From contig JAGXRF010000115.1 of assembly GCA_018335925.1 (NCBI GenBank), positions 1 to 61,000 on the forward strand: a stretch of 61,000 nt of DNA, read 5' to 3'. Shown piece by piece: positions 16,907 to 24,451 of this stretch. This DNA is from Flavobacteriales bacterium (GTDB lineage Bacteria; Bacteroidota; Bacteroidia; Flavobacteriales; Flavobacteriaceae). The first letter of the stretch is position 1, and every line of letters begins with the position of its first letter. The notes beneath the pieces are model-generated. The model was not told the DNA's origin. It made no database searches and saw only the letters and a list, made by a program, of their open reading frames with translations. A program made the translations under genes and the position numbers.

Positions 16907-17477
16907 TTTTTTAAACCAATACGAAATCATCCTAGCCAGTGCTTCACCCAGAAGACAAGCTTTTTTGCATGAAATGCAAATTCCGTTTCGGGTAGAAGTC
17001 ATTCCCACAGACGAAAGTTTTCCGAATCATTTAAAAGGAAAAGAAATTACAGAGTACATTGCATTACAAAAAGCAAAGGCATTTACCAATTTGCAAGACC
17101 ATCAAATTTTAATTACTTCGGATACTTTGGTTTTGTTTGAAAATGAAGTTTTGGCAAAACCTGCCAATGCAGAAGAGGCCAAACAAATGTTGCAAAAATT
17201 ATCCGGAAAAACTCATGAAGTAATTACTAGTATTTGTTTGAAAAACAAATACAAAAAAATTATTGATTCGTGTATTACTTTAGTTACTTTTGAGCTACTA
17301 TCTAACGAAATGATCGACTTTTATGTGCAGCATTATTCCCCCTTAGATAAGGCAGGAGCTTATGGCATTCAGGAGTGGATTGGCCATTTAGGAGTATCTA
17401 AAATTGATGGCTCTTATAACAACGTGGTTGGATTGCCTACTCATTTATTATTTCAATTACTAAAAGAAATCGTATGA
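16896..17477 (+). CDS. maf: Maf-like nucleotide pyrophosphatase
   Basis: A 193-residue protein of the Maf/YhdE family. These enzymes hydrolyse non-canonical or excess nucleoside triphosphates (dTTP/UTP and modified bases) to monophosphates and pyrophosphate, with a proposed house-cleaning and cell-division-inhibiting role. The signature Leu-Ala-Ser-Ala-Ser-Pro-Arg-Arg is at 13-20; the Ser-Asp-Thr and Gly-Ala-Tyr-Gly-Ile-Gln-Glu segments further along are also conserved. Length is normal. The start overlaps the prenyltransferase gene by 11 bases and the stop overlaps the mechanosensitive-channel gene by four. It is in the middle of the 14679-20493 operon. Assignment to the family is firm; the precise nucleotide preference is not decided by sequence. 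Confidence 0.93.
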   Translation: MWNSFLNQYEIILASASPRRQAFLHEMQIPFRVEVIPTDESFPNHLKGKEITEYIALQKAKAFTNLQDHQILITSDTLVLFENEVLAKPANAEEAKQMLQKLSGKTHEVITSICLKNKYKKIIDSCITLVTFELLSNEMIDFYVQHYSPLDKAGAYGIQEWIGHLGVSKIDGSYNNVVGLPTHLLFQLLKEIV

Positions 17478-18010
17478 TCCCTTTTTTTGAATTACACCAA
17501 AAGCAATTGATTGTTACTGTAATTGTTTTGTTGGTATGGATTGTTTTGAAATTATTGTTTCAGAAAATCATTGTCAAGTTTGGCAAAATGACGCATGTTG
17601 ATCAAGCCAGAACCCGATTGGTGGTAAAATACACCAATATGTTATTGGCCAGCATTTCTTTACTTGCAATCTTTTTGATTTGGGGAGTAGATGCCAGCAA
17701 TATTTTAGCAGTGATTTCGGCAATTTCTGCAGTAATTGGGGTGGCATTTTTTGCCCAATGGTCTATTTTAAGTAACATTACTGCCGGCATCATTTTATTT
17801 TTTAATGCACCATTCCGAATTGGCAATATTATTCGTATACACGATAAAGATTTTCCGATTGAAGCGGAGATTGTAGACATCAAAGGTTTTCACACATTTT
17901 TAAAAACCAAAGAGGGAGAATTAATCTTATTCCCAAACAGTTTGATGTTGCAAAAAGGAGTCAGTTTGGTGGAAAGCAAAGAAGAAAAGTTGACAGAATT
18001 TATGGATTAA
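17474..18010 (+). CDS. Small MscS-type mechanosensitive channel
   Basis: A 178-residue inner-membrane protein with about three predicted helices followed by the start of an MscS beta-domain. The pore-lining helix is alanine/glycine-rich with the Ala-Val-Ile-Gly-Val-Ala-Phe-Phe-Ala-Gln-Trp pattern at about 90-100, and the Phe-Arg-Ile-Gly-Asn-Ile-Ile segment that follows matches MscS beta-domain entry. The C-terminal vestibule of E. coli MscS is missing, so this is a minimal form (E. coli MscS has 286 residues). It should open under membrane tension to relieve osmotic shock. It overlaps maf by four bases and overlaps the PIG-L gene by one (TAATG), so it is tightly coupled in the operon. Confidence 0.88.
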   Translation: MIPFFELHQKQLIVTVIVLLVWIVLKLLFQKIIVKFGKMTHVDQARTRLVVKYTNMLLASISLLAIFLIWGVDASNILAVISAISAVIGVAFFAQWSILSNITAGIILFFNAPFRIGNIIRIHDKDFPIEAEIVDIKGFHTFLKTKEGELILFPNSLMLQKGVSLVESKEEKLTEFMD

Positions 18011-20493
18011 TGAAAAAAAACAGTCTTTTATTATATTTGGTAACAGCCGTTACCTTTTTACATGCACAAAAGCCAAAACAATTAAGTAGTGCAGAAATTT
18101 ACCATGAGTTAGAAAAACTCAACGTACTGGCTTCGGTATTGTATGTAGCAGCCCATCCGGACGATGAAAATACAAAGTTGATTTCCTACTTTGCCAATGA
18201 TGTCAAAGCTCGTACCGCATATTTGTCTTTAACCCGAGGAGATGGAGGCCAAAATTTGATTGGTCCGGAATTGCGAGAATTACTTGGAGTAATTAGAACC
18301 CAAGAATTGATTAAAGCCAGAGAAGTAGATGGTGGATACCAATTTTTTAGCAGAGCCAACGATTTTGGTTTTTCTAAAATCCCGGAAGAAACTTTACAAA
18401 TTTGGAACAAGCAAGAAGTGATAGAAGACATGGCTTATGTGATTCGTCAATGGAAACCGGATGTCATTGTAAACCGCTTTGATCACAGAAGTCCGGGTAC
18501 AACTCACGGACATCACACTACCTCTGCCCTATTGATGATGGAATTGTTTGACCAATTAAACAATCCACAGTTTTATCCCGATCAAGTACAAAAATTTGGT
18601 ACTTGGCAACCGGAAAGGTTGTTTTTTAATACTTCATGGTGGTTTTATGGCAGTAGAGAAAAATTCAACCAAGCAGATAAAAGCAATCTAGTAGCCTTGG
18701 AGGTGGGTACATATTTTGAAACATTAGGGACTTCAAACCAAGAAATTGCAGCCCTGAGCAGAAGTCAGCACCAATCACAAGGTTTTGGAAGTACAGCCAA
18801 CAGAGGATTAGAAACGGAATATTTAGAAATTTTAAAAGGAAGCAAACCTGCTAATTTTAATCCATTGCAAGGAATTGATACCTCTTGGAATCGCGTAAAA
18901 AACGGTGCTGGAATTGGAACTTTAGTTGCAAATGTGTTACGAGATTATGATTTTAAGCAACCTAGCAAAAGCATAGATGGACTATTAGAAATACGAAAAA
19001 AGATATTAGCTTTGGAGGCTTCCCATTGGAAAAAAATCAAATTGGAAGAAGTAGAAAAAATCATTGAGCAAGTGTTAGGCGTTTATGTAGAAGGTGTTAC
19101 CTCTGAAGCATTTGCTACCCCTGGTGAAAAAATCAACATTCGATTGGAAGGATTGAATAGAAGTCCGGTTCCAGTAAAAATAAAAAATGTTCGCACTACT
19201 TTTTCGAAACATGCTATTGCTAATGACCTTGCTTTAGAGAAAAACCAACCGTGGTTAGAAGATGCCAATGTTTCAATTCCTATGCAAACAAAATTTACAG
19301 TTCCGTATTGGTTAACAGAAAAATCTACCGAAGGAATGTACCAAATTCCAGATGTGAATCTTACCGGATTGCCGGACACTCCAAGAGAATTTAAATTGTT
19401 GTACGACCTAGAAATTGGCAACCAATTAATTTCGTACCAAAAGCCAATTGTATATAAATACAACGATCGGGTAAAAGGAGAAGTGTACCAACCATTTGAT
19501 ATTTTACCGGTTGCTTCATTGCAATGGAACCAAAAGGTTAGCTTGTTTTTTAACAATAAAACTCAGAACATATCTTTTAGTGTTACAGCAAACCAAGACA
19601 ATTTAACAGGAACTATTAAAATTCAAGCACCCGAGGGTTGGAAAATTAATCCAACAAATTTTGAAGTAAGTAACTTGAAAAAAAACCAAACACAAAATTT
19701 TAATGTTCAAGTATCACCAACCAAGCAGGACAATACCTCAGAAATCTATCTATCAATGGAAACTTCTGCAGGAAATGTAGATAAAGAGGTCATCTCGATA
19801 ACCTATGACCACATTCCACACCAAAAAGTATTGCTACCAACCAAAACAGTTTGGAGCCAACAAAATATCAAAATTGGTAAAGAGCGAATTGCCTATGTGA
19901 TGGGAGCAGGTGACGAAGTACCTAACTATTTACAAACTTTAGGGTACGAAGTACAAACATGGAAAGGAAGCGATATAAACGAAGAAAGTTTGTCGAAAAT
20001 AGATGTGTTAATCACCGGAATTCGTGCCTTTAACACCGACCGAGATTTGGTAAACAAACGAGAGCTTTGGCTTCAAGCCATTGCCAATGGCAAAAAAATG
20101 ATTGTACAATACAATACTTCAGATGTTTTGACCAAAGAGATTGGTCCGTATCCGCTTCAAATTTCAAGAGATAGAGTTACTGAAGAACAAGCCGAGGTAA
20201 GTTTCTTGCTTCCAAACCATCCTTTGATGCAACAACCAAACAAATTAAGCAATAGCGATTTTAATGGTTGGGTACAAGAATTGGGATTGTATTTTCCGAA
20301 CAAATGGGATGAAAAATACCAAGCTTTATTTGCTGCAAACGATTTGAATGAAACACCCAAAAAAGGATTGTTGCTTACCACTAGTTACGGTAAAGGAACT
20401 TTTATTTATACTGGATTAAGTTTTTTCCGTCAATTGCCAGCAGGAGTTCCGGGTGCATATAGACTAATTGCCAATATGATTTCAAGTAAATAA
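18010..20493 (+). CDS. Exported PIG-L family deacetylase with long C-terminal extension
   Basis: An 827-residue exported protein. Signal peptide at 1-20; the PIG-L (GlcNAc-PI de-N-acetylase/LmbE) zinc domain spans about 40-280 with the metal motif Ala-His-Pro-Asp-Asp-Glu (48-53) and a His-Gly-His-His segment near 170. It probably removes acetyl groups from amino sugars in the periplasm. The C-terminal half is beta-rich (about 350-600) and then a Rossmann-like segment (about 620-820), with Tyr-Val-Met-Gly-Ala-Gly-Asp and Leu-Ile-Thr-Gly-Ile-Arg-Ala pieces resembling ThuA/amidotransferase-like folds but without a recognisable catalytic triad. This long form occurs in Bacteroidota. It is the last gene of the operon and is followed by a bidirectional terminator. 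Confidence 0.88.
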   Translation: MKKNSLLLYLVTAVTFLHAQKPKQLSSAEIYHELEKLNVLASVLYVAAHPDDENTKLISYFANDVKARTAYLSLTRGDGGQNLIGPELRELLGVIRTQELIKAREVDGGYQFFSRANDFGFSKIPEETLQIWNKQEVIEDMAYVIRQWKPDVIVNRFDHRSPGTTHGHHTTSALLMMELFDQLNNPQFYPDQVQKFGTWQPERLFFNTSWWFYGSREKFNQADKSNLVALEVGTYFETLGTSNQEIAALSRSQHQSQGFGSTANRGLETEYLEILKGSKPANFNPLQGIDTSWNRVKNGAGIGTLVANVLRDYDFKQPSKSIDGLLEIRKKILALEASHWKKIKLEEVEKIIEQVLGVYVEGVTSEAFATPGEKINIRLEGLNRSPVPVKIKNVRTTFSKHAIANDLALEKNQPWLEDANVSIPMQTKFTVPYWLTEKSTEGMYQIPDVNLTGLPDTPREFKLLYDLEIGNQLISYQKPIVYKYNDRVKGEVYQPFDILPVASLQWNQKVSLFFNNKTQNISFSVTANQDNLTGTIKIQAPEGWKINPTNFEVSNLKKNQTQNFNVQVSPTKQDNTSEIYLSMETSAGNVDKEVISITYDHIPHQKVLLPTKTVWSQQNIKIGKERIAYVMGAGDEVPNYLQTLGYEVQTWKGSDINEESLSKIDVLITGIRAFNTDRDLVNKRELWLQAIANGKKMIVQYNTSDVLTKEIGPYPLQISRDRVTEEQAEVSFLLPNHPLMQQPNKLSNSDFNGWVQELGLYFPNKWDEKYQALFAANDLNETPKKGLLLTTSYGKGTFIYTGLSFFRQLPAGVPGAYRLIANMISSK

Positions 20494-20497
20494 AAGT

Positions 20498-20538
20498 GTC
20501 CGAAAAGCATGAATCAAAGCCTTTCGGACTTCTTTTTT
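20498..20538. terminator. Bidirectional terminator after the PIG-L gene
   Basis: GTCCGAAAAGC (20498-20508) and GCCTTTCGGAC (20519-20529) form a strong stem with a 10-base loop, followed by a T-rich run. It serves the plus-strand operon and the convergent lipoprotein gene. Confidence 0.85.
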
Positions 20539-20540
20539 AA

Positions 20541-20987
20541 TTAATTCTTGGTAAATGTTAATAAATCGATAGAGCCATCTCCACCACTAACATGACGCAA
20601 TGAAATGCTAGTACTAGAAACAGATTGAATTCTCCAATCTTCACTTATCTCTTCAAATGCACCAGAAGATGCAAAAAATTCTAAATACAACTTAGGAGTA
20701 GAATCGTCTACGCCTGTTAACCAAGTCCCCGGTACAGTAACGGTACCGTTACTTGCAGAAACGGTGGCAGAATTGGTAAACGTAAAATTATAACCGTTAA
20801 AATTAGAAGTTTTGTTCACACCATTTTCTGAGTAAGAACTCACCCTCCAGGTACCTACAATTACATTGGTTTGCAATTGCGTGGTAAGATCGCTTGGTGA
20901 GGAATTATCGTCTTTGCTACAGCCAATAAAAAGAGTAACAAGCAATAAAACCATCAATAAATTCGGATTTAGCAGTGTTTTTTTCAT
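20541..20987 (-). CDS. Lipocalin-like lipoprotein
   Basis: A 148-residue lipoprotein. The signal segment (about residues 1-22) ends in Leu-Phe-Ile-Gly-Cys, a good lipobox, followed by a Ser/Asp-rich linker typical of flavobacterial lipoproteins. The rest is beta-strand rich, with a Gly-Thr-Trp-Arg-Val-Ser-Ser-Tyr start and regularly spaced hydrophobic strands that resemble a lipocalin-like barrel of the kind common in Bacteroidota. I infer the fold only from pattern. Short outer-membrane or surface lipoproteins of this type have no known enzymatic function. It converges with the PIG-L gene at a shared terminator and is divergent from the DUF1801 gene. Confidence 0.8.
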   Translation of the reverse strand: MKKTLLNPNLLMVLLLVTLFIGCSKDDNSSPSDLTTQLQTNVIVGTWRVSSYSENGVNKTSNFNGYNFTFTNSATVSASNGTVTVPGTWLTGVDDSTPKLYLEFFASSGAFEEISEDWRIQSVSSTSISLRHVSGGDGSIDLLTFTKN

Positions 20988-21081
20988 TTTTAGAATTGTT
21001 TAATCAATAAACGAAGGTAAAAGTTTTTTAGTATTTTTAGTTAATCAATTTGCAAGAATTTTATCAACCCAAAAAATAAAA

Positions 21082-21474
21082 ATGGAGACTTTAATAAATG
21101 AATATATTTTGAGATTGGATGCCACAGAACAAGCCATTTGTTTTAAAATAAAAGATATGATTACACTTGAATACGGAATGGAAGAAGCCAAAATATGGCA
21201 TGCACATCCGGTATGGTTTATCAATCAAAATCCTATTGTTGGTTTTAGCAAACAAAACAAAGGCATTCGTTTGATGTTTTGGAGTGGAGTAGATTTTGAT
21301 GAGCCATTGTTATCCGTAAAAGGAAAAAAATTCAAAGATGCATCCATTTTTTACCAAGAAGTAAATGAGGTAGTAGAAGAAGACCTCAAACGATGGCTTG
21401 AAAAAGGGAAAAACATCCAATGGGATTACAAAAATTTGGTAAAAAGAAAAGGAGAATTATTGAAATTATTTTAA
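21082..21474 (+). CDS. DUF1801-type protein (YdhG/YjbR-like fold)
   Basis: A 130-residue cytosolic protein resembling DUF1801, a small alpha/beta fold related to the frataxin/YjbR group. Features seen are a helical N-terminus (Ile-Leu-Arg-Leu-Asp-Ala-Thr-Glu), a Trp-His-Ala-His-Pro-Val-Trp-Phe segment near residue 40, a Gly-Phe-Ser-Lys-Gln-Asn-Lys-Gly-Ile-Arg-Leu strand pair and a helical C-terminus. The family is of unknown function. It stands alone, 103 bases before the cold-shock gene, and is divergent from the lipoprotein gene. No membrane or export signal. Moderately confident about the family, not about any function. Confidence 0.78.
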   Translation: METLINEYILRLDATEQAICFKIKDMITLEYGMEEAKIWHAHPVWFINQNPIVGFSKQNKGIRLMFWSGVDFDEPLLSVKGKKFKDASIFYQEVNEVVEEDLKRWLEKGKNIQWDYKNLVKRKGELLKLF

Positions 21475-21521
21475 AAATTAGAATAAATTTTTGGTAATTT
21501 TTTAAAGAAATAAATATTTTT

Positions 21522-21554
21522 TTTGAAAAGTTTCAAAAAAATAGACTATCTTTA
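21522..21554 (+). promoter_or_regulatory. Promoter of the cold-shock gene
   Basis: TTTG at 21522-21525 and TATCTTTA at 21547-21554, spaced 21 bases, match the Bacteroidota -33/-7 pattern (last base of the -7 is A). The leader to the ATG at 21578 is only about 17 bases, much shorter than the long structured leader of E. coli cspA. Confidence 0.6.
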
Positions 21555-21577
21555 CACCTTATTAATACCTATTTATT

Positions 21578-21769
21578 ATGAACGAAGGAATCGTTAAATT
21601 TTTCAATGAAGCAAAAGGCTTCGGTTTTATTACACCTAACAATGGTGGACAAGATGTTTTTGTACATGCTAGTGGCTTAAATGGTCCTATCCGCGAAAAC
21701 GACAAGGTATCTTTTTCTTTAGAATACGGACAAAAAGGACCTAGTGCAGTAGATGTAAACGTTATCTAA
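21578..21769 (+). CDS. Cold-shock domain protein
   Basis: A 63-residue single cold-shock domain protein that binds single-stranded RNA and DNA as a chaperone. Both nucleic-acid-binding motifs are intact: Lys-Gly-Phe-Gly-Phe-Ile (RNP1, residues 14-19) and Asp-Val-Phe-Val-His (RNP2, about 27-31). Length is typical. It has its own promoter and an intrinsic terminator, so it is monocistronic. Whether it is cold-induced cannot be told from sequence; the short leader suggests that regulation by leader structure is less likely than in E. coli. Confidence 0.95.
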   Translation: MNEGIVKFFNEAKGFGFITPNNGGQDVFVHASGLNGPIRENDKVSFSLEYGQKGPSAVDVNVI

Positions 21770-21792
21770 GATATATTTTACCAATACCAACT

Positions 21793-21822
21793 AAGCCGGA
21801 CTTTAATTAGTTCGGCTTTTTT
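21793..21822 (+). terminator. Terminator of the cold-shock gene
   Basis: AAGCCGGACT (21793-21802) pairs with AGTTCGGCTT (21809-21818) with one G-T pair, and a run of T follows. It lies 24 bases after the cold-shock stop codon. Confidence 0.85.
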
Positions 21823-21889
21823 ATTGAAAATAAGTAGCCTAATAAATCTTAAAATTATCTTAGGAAAAGTCTCCCTTGTTAAAAATTGT

Positions 21890-21897
21890 TATTTTTG
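21890..21897 (+). promoter_or_regulatory. TAnnTTTG -7 box before a 35-residue ORF, likely leaderless
   Basis: TATTTTTG at 21890-21897 ends three bases before the ATG at 21901. There is no clear -33 TTG at the standard distance. Confidence 0.5.
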
Positions 21898-21900
21898 GAT

Positions 21901-22008
21901 ATGGAAAATCCAAAAGAACCCAAACTGAATAAGATTTTTGAATGGTTGGTAATTGCCAACATTATTTACATTTTTGTTTTTTTAATCCTCATGAATTTAT
22001 ACCAATAA
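21901..22008 (+). CDS. 35-residue membrane peptide coupled to the symporter
   Basis: A short ORF not long enough for usual gene finding: 35 residues starting Met-Glu-Asn-Pro-Lys and containing one hydrophobic helix (about residues 15-32). The stop codon ends one base before the ATG of the sodium/solute symporter at 22010, and a TAnnTTTG box ends three bases before its own ATG, so both genes should be made from one transcript with coupled translation. Small single-helix proteins often act as subunits or regulators of transporters. The charged N-terminus followed by one helix suggests an N-inside orientation. No homologue is known to me; coding status is inferred from position, promoter and helix. 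Confidence 0.6.
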   Translation: MENPKEPKLNKIFEWLVIANIIYIFVFLILMNLYQ

Positions 22009-22009
22009 G

Positions 22010-23710
22010 ATGCAATTATTAGATTGGGTTATTTTATTTGTCTCCATAGCCGGAATTGTAGTTTACGGAGCCTGGAAAACCAAAGGAAGTAAAAATGTAG
22101 AAGACTACATGCTTGGAAACAAGCAATCGAAATGGTGGACCATTGGAATATCAGTCATGGCTACCCAAGCAAGTGCCATTACTTTTTTATCTACTCCCGG
22201 TCAGGCTTTTCATGATGGCATGGGATTCGTACAGTTTTACTTCGGGTTACCTATCGCAATGATCATCATCAGTTTGGTGTTTATACCAATTTACCATAAC
22301 CTAAAAGTATTTACTGCCTACGAATTTTTAGAAAAACGTTTTGACGTAAAAACAAGGTATCTTACCGCTGCTATTTTTTTGATTCAAAGAGGTTTGGCAG
22401 CGGGAATTACCATTTATGCACCTGCCATTATTTTATCAAGTGTACTAGGCTGGGATTTGAATTTACTAAACATCATCATTGGATTATTGGTAATTATATA
22501 TACCGTTTCTGGGGGTACCAATGCCGTAAACGTGACCCAAAAGCAACAAATGTTTGTGATTTTAGTGGGAATGTTTAGCGTATTTTTTTACATCCTATTT
22601 CATTTGCCAGAAGGCATTGGATTTAATAATGCTTTGCATGTTGCTGGTGCCAACCAGAAATTAAAAATCATGGATTTTTCATTTGATCCATCCAGCAGAT
22701 ATACCTTTTGGAGTGGGATTACCGGAGGATTGTTTTTGGCACTCTCCTATTTTGGCACGGATCAATCGCAAGTGCAAAGATATTTATCCGGAAAATCAAT
22801 CAGAGAAAGTCAGTTAGGTTTGGTATTCAATGGTTTTTTTAAAATACCAATGCAATTTTTCATTTTGCTATGTGGTGTGATGGTGTATGTATTCTTTCAG
22901 TTTAATAGCAGACCATTGCATTTTAATGAGCCAAACTTAGAGTTATTAAAACAAACCGAATACTACGAATCGTACAAAGAAATTGACCAACGATTTCAGG
23001 AAAACCAAAAAGAAAAACAGTTTGTAACGGAGAAATATATTGAACAATTAAATGTTGAGTTTGACAATCCGGTATTAAAAAATCGAATTGTAGAATTGCA
23101 ACATCGCGAAACAGCATTAATTGAACAATCCAAAGACGTGATCAAAAAAGCAAAATTAGAGTCGAACGACAAAGATTATGTATTTATTCATTTTGTATTG
23201 AATTACCTTCCTACTGGAATCATCGGTTTATTAATTGCAGTGATTTTATCTGCAGCCATGTCGAGCACTGCTTCCGAACTAAATGCATTGTCTACCATCA
23301 CCACCATGGACTTCTATCAAAAATGGCAAAAAACAGAAATTAGTCCCGAAAAATTATTAAAAGTTTCCAAGATATTCACTTTATTATGGGGATTATTGGC
23401 TATTGCGTTTGCTTCTTTTGGAACGCTGTTTGAAAACCTGATTCAATTGGTAAATATCATAGGTTCCATTTTTTACGGAACGGTATTGGGAATTTTTCTT
23501 ACCGCATTCTTTTTAAAACAAGTACATGGGAAAGCAGTATTTTATGCAGGCTTGTTCACCCAAGTATTTGTGATTTTTCTGTATTATTTTGCCATCCATA
23601 TCCAACCTTCTGGTGAGGAACTTTTAGGTTATTTATGGTTGAACCTCATTGGATGTGGCCTTACTATGTTATTGAGTTTGGCTTTGCAGAAGGTTTTGCC
23701 AAATAATTAA
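22010..23710 (+). CDS. Sodium/solute symporter (SSS family) with central hydrophilic insert
   Basis: A 566-residue inner-membrane transporter of the SSS family, moving a solute with sodium. The N-terminal helices show the family pattern (Gly-Ala-Trp-Lys-Thr-Lys-Gly-Ser-Lys-Asn-Val-Glu-Asp-Tyr near 20-33; Ala-Thr-Gln-Ala-Ser-Ala-Ile near 51-57). The Ala-Ala-Met-Ser-Ser-Thr-Ala-Ser segment near residue 420 fits the sodium-site helix. Unusual is a charged, mostly helical stretch at about 299-392, rich in Glu, Lys and Gln, inserted between two membrane helices; it may form a coiled coil. Substrate cannot be deduced. It follows a 35-residue membrane peptide by one base, and the repeat element at 23738 follows 27 bases after its stop. 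Confidence 0.9.
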   Translation: MQLLDWVILFVSIAGIVVYGAWKTKGSKNVEDYMLGNKQSKWWTIGISVMATQASAITFLSTPGQAFHDGMGFVQFYFGLPIAMIIISLVFIPIYHNLKVFTAYEFLEKRFDVKTRYLTAAIFLIQRGLAAGITIYAPAIILSSVLGWDLNLLNIIIGLLVIIYTVSGGTNAVNVTQKQQMFVILVGMFSVFFYILFHLPEGIGFNNALHVAGANQKLKIMDFSFDPSSRYTFWSGITGGLFLALSYFGTDQSQVQRYLSGKSIRESQLGLVFNGFFKIPMQFFILLCGVMVYVFFQFNSRPLHFNEPNLELLKQTEYYESYKEIDQRFQENQKEKQFVTEKYIEQLNVEFDNPVLKNRIVELQHRETALIEQSKDVIKKAKLESNDKDYVFIHFVLNYLPTGIIGLLIAVILSAAMSSTASELNALSTITTMDFYQKWQKTEISPEKLLKVSKIFTLLWGLLAIAFASFGTLFENLIQLVNIIGSIFYGTVLGIFLTAFFLKQVHGKAVFYAGLFTQVFVIFLYYFAIHIQPSGEELLGYLWLNLIGCGLTMLLSLALQKVLPNN

Positions 23711-23737
23711 AATTAAATGGTGAATAGATAAGTTGTA

Positions 23738-23946
23738 AACGTGAGTTCGATATAAATAAAATAGTTTGTGAGAATCACTTTGTGGTACTCTGTGGCTTCT
23801 TTGTGACTTTTGTGTTACAATAAATGTAGCTGTAACACAAAATGCACTAAGTATACACAAAGTCGCACAGAGAAAACCCAATATTTAGTAACATATCTCA
23901 ATTAATATCAAACACTTAAATATATTTCTTATGTCGAACTTACGTT
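23738..23946. mobile_element. MITE-like element, copy A (inverted relative to copy B)
   Basis: A 209-bp non-coding element bounded by imperfect terminal inverted repeats: AACGTGAGTTCGA at the left and the complement of AACGTAAGTTCGA at the right, extending to about 18 bp with two mismatches. Read on the minus strand, it aligns along its whole length with copy B at 43161-43370 (roughly four fifths identical by eye). The inside carries motifs such as ACTTTGTG, CACAGAG and GTGTTAC in both directions, giving potential for long hairpins. It has no ORF of significance. Similar cacagag/aaagt repeats are widespread in Bacteroidota. No clear target duplication is seen. Confidence 0.65.
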
Positions 23947-23992
23947 AGTAATAAAGTCGAATATAATTTTCCGATTGATATTTAATTATAAT

Positions 23993-24325
23993 TTAAGTAC
24001 TTAACACTGCAACCATCTTAGCTGCATCAATACTTTGATGGGAATCGTGGTACAAACATGTCCCTGCAGAAATCAATAAAGCTTGCGGAGACTCGTGTCG
24101 AATTTGAAAATGTTCTGCAATGGCATTTGACAAAGATCGATATTGGATTACATCTAACAAATACACTTTTACATCATCTGGCAATTTGGAGGTTTGAAAA
24201 TCATTCCACACCCATTTGCTAATAGCACATCGGTTGCTATGTTTAAAAACTACAATGGGAGAATTGTTAGAAAGCTCAATCAAGTTGTTTAAAGTATCGT
24301 TTGGAGTAATTTCAAGGTATCGCAT
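23993..24325 (-). CDS. ytxJ: Bacilliredoxin-like protein YtxJ
   Basis: A 110-residue monothiol thioredoxin-fold protein of the YtxJ family, proposed to reduce mixed disulfides formed between proteins and bacillithiol. The single redox cysteine (Cys33) sits in the His-Ser-Asn-Arg-Cys-Ala-Ile-Ser motif, preceded by the Val-Val-Phe-Lys-His strand. The family's C-terminal Ser-Pro-Gln-Ala-Leu segment, holding the cis-proline, is at about 78-82. Bacillithiol use is known in several Bacteroidota. It is transcribed divergently from clpB over a 126-bp region that contains a direct repeat (see findings). Length is normal. Strong family call. Confidence 0.92.
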   Translation of the reverse strand: MRYLEITPNDTLNNLIELSNNSPIVVFKHSNRCAISKWVWNDFQTSKLPDDVKVYLLDVIQYRSLSNAIAEHFQIRHESPQALLISAGTCLYHDSHQSIDAAKMVAVLST

Positions 24326-24346
24326 CAGTAAATATGTCGGTTAAAA

Positions 24347-24428
24347 AGCCAAATTGACGTAATTTTTCACAGAAAAACAAGAAATATCAGCCAAATTGAC
24401 ACAAAAATTTCCTTGGAACGTTTGTTGA
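24347..24428. promoter_or_regulatory. Candidate control region of clpB and ytxJ
   Basis: Two identical 12-bp sequences, AGCCAAATTGAC at 24347-24358 and 24389-24400, are 42 bp apart (four DNA turns). Downstream, TTGG at 24413-24416 and TTGA at 24425-24428 have the GG-N10-G spacing of a sigma-54 promoter, with A instead of C at the last position. No TAnnTTTG box is seen before clpB. Together they suggest an alternative promoter and regulator, but this is inference. Confidence 0.4.
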
Positions 24429-24451
24429 GTTAGTGCAAGAAAAATAATGCC

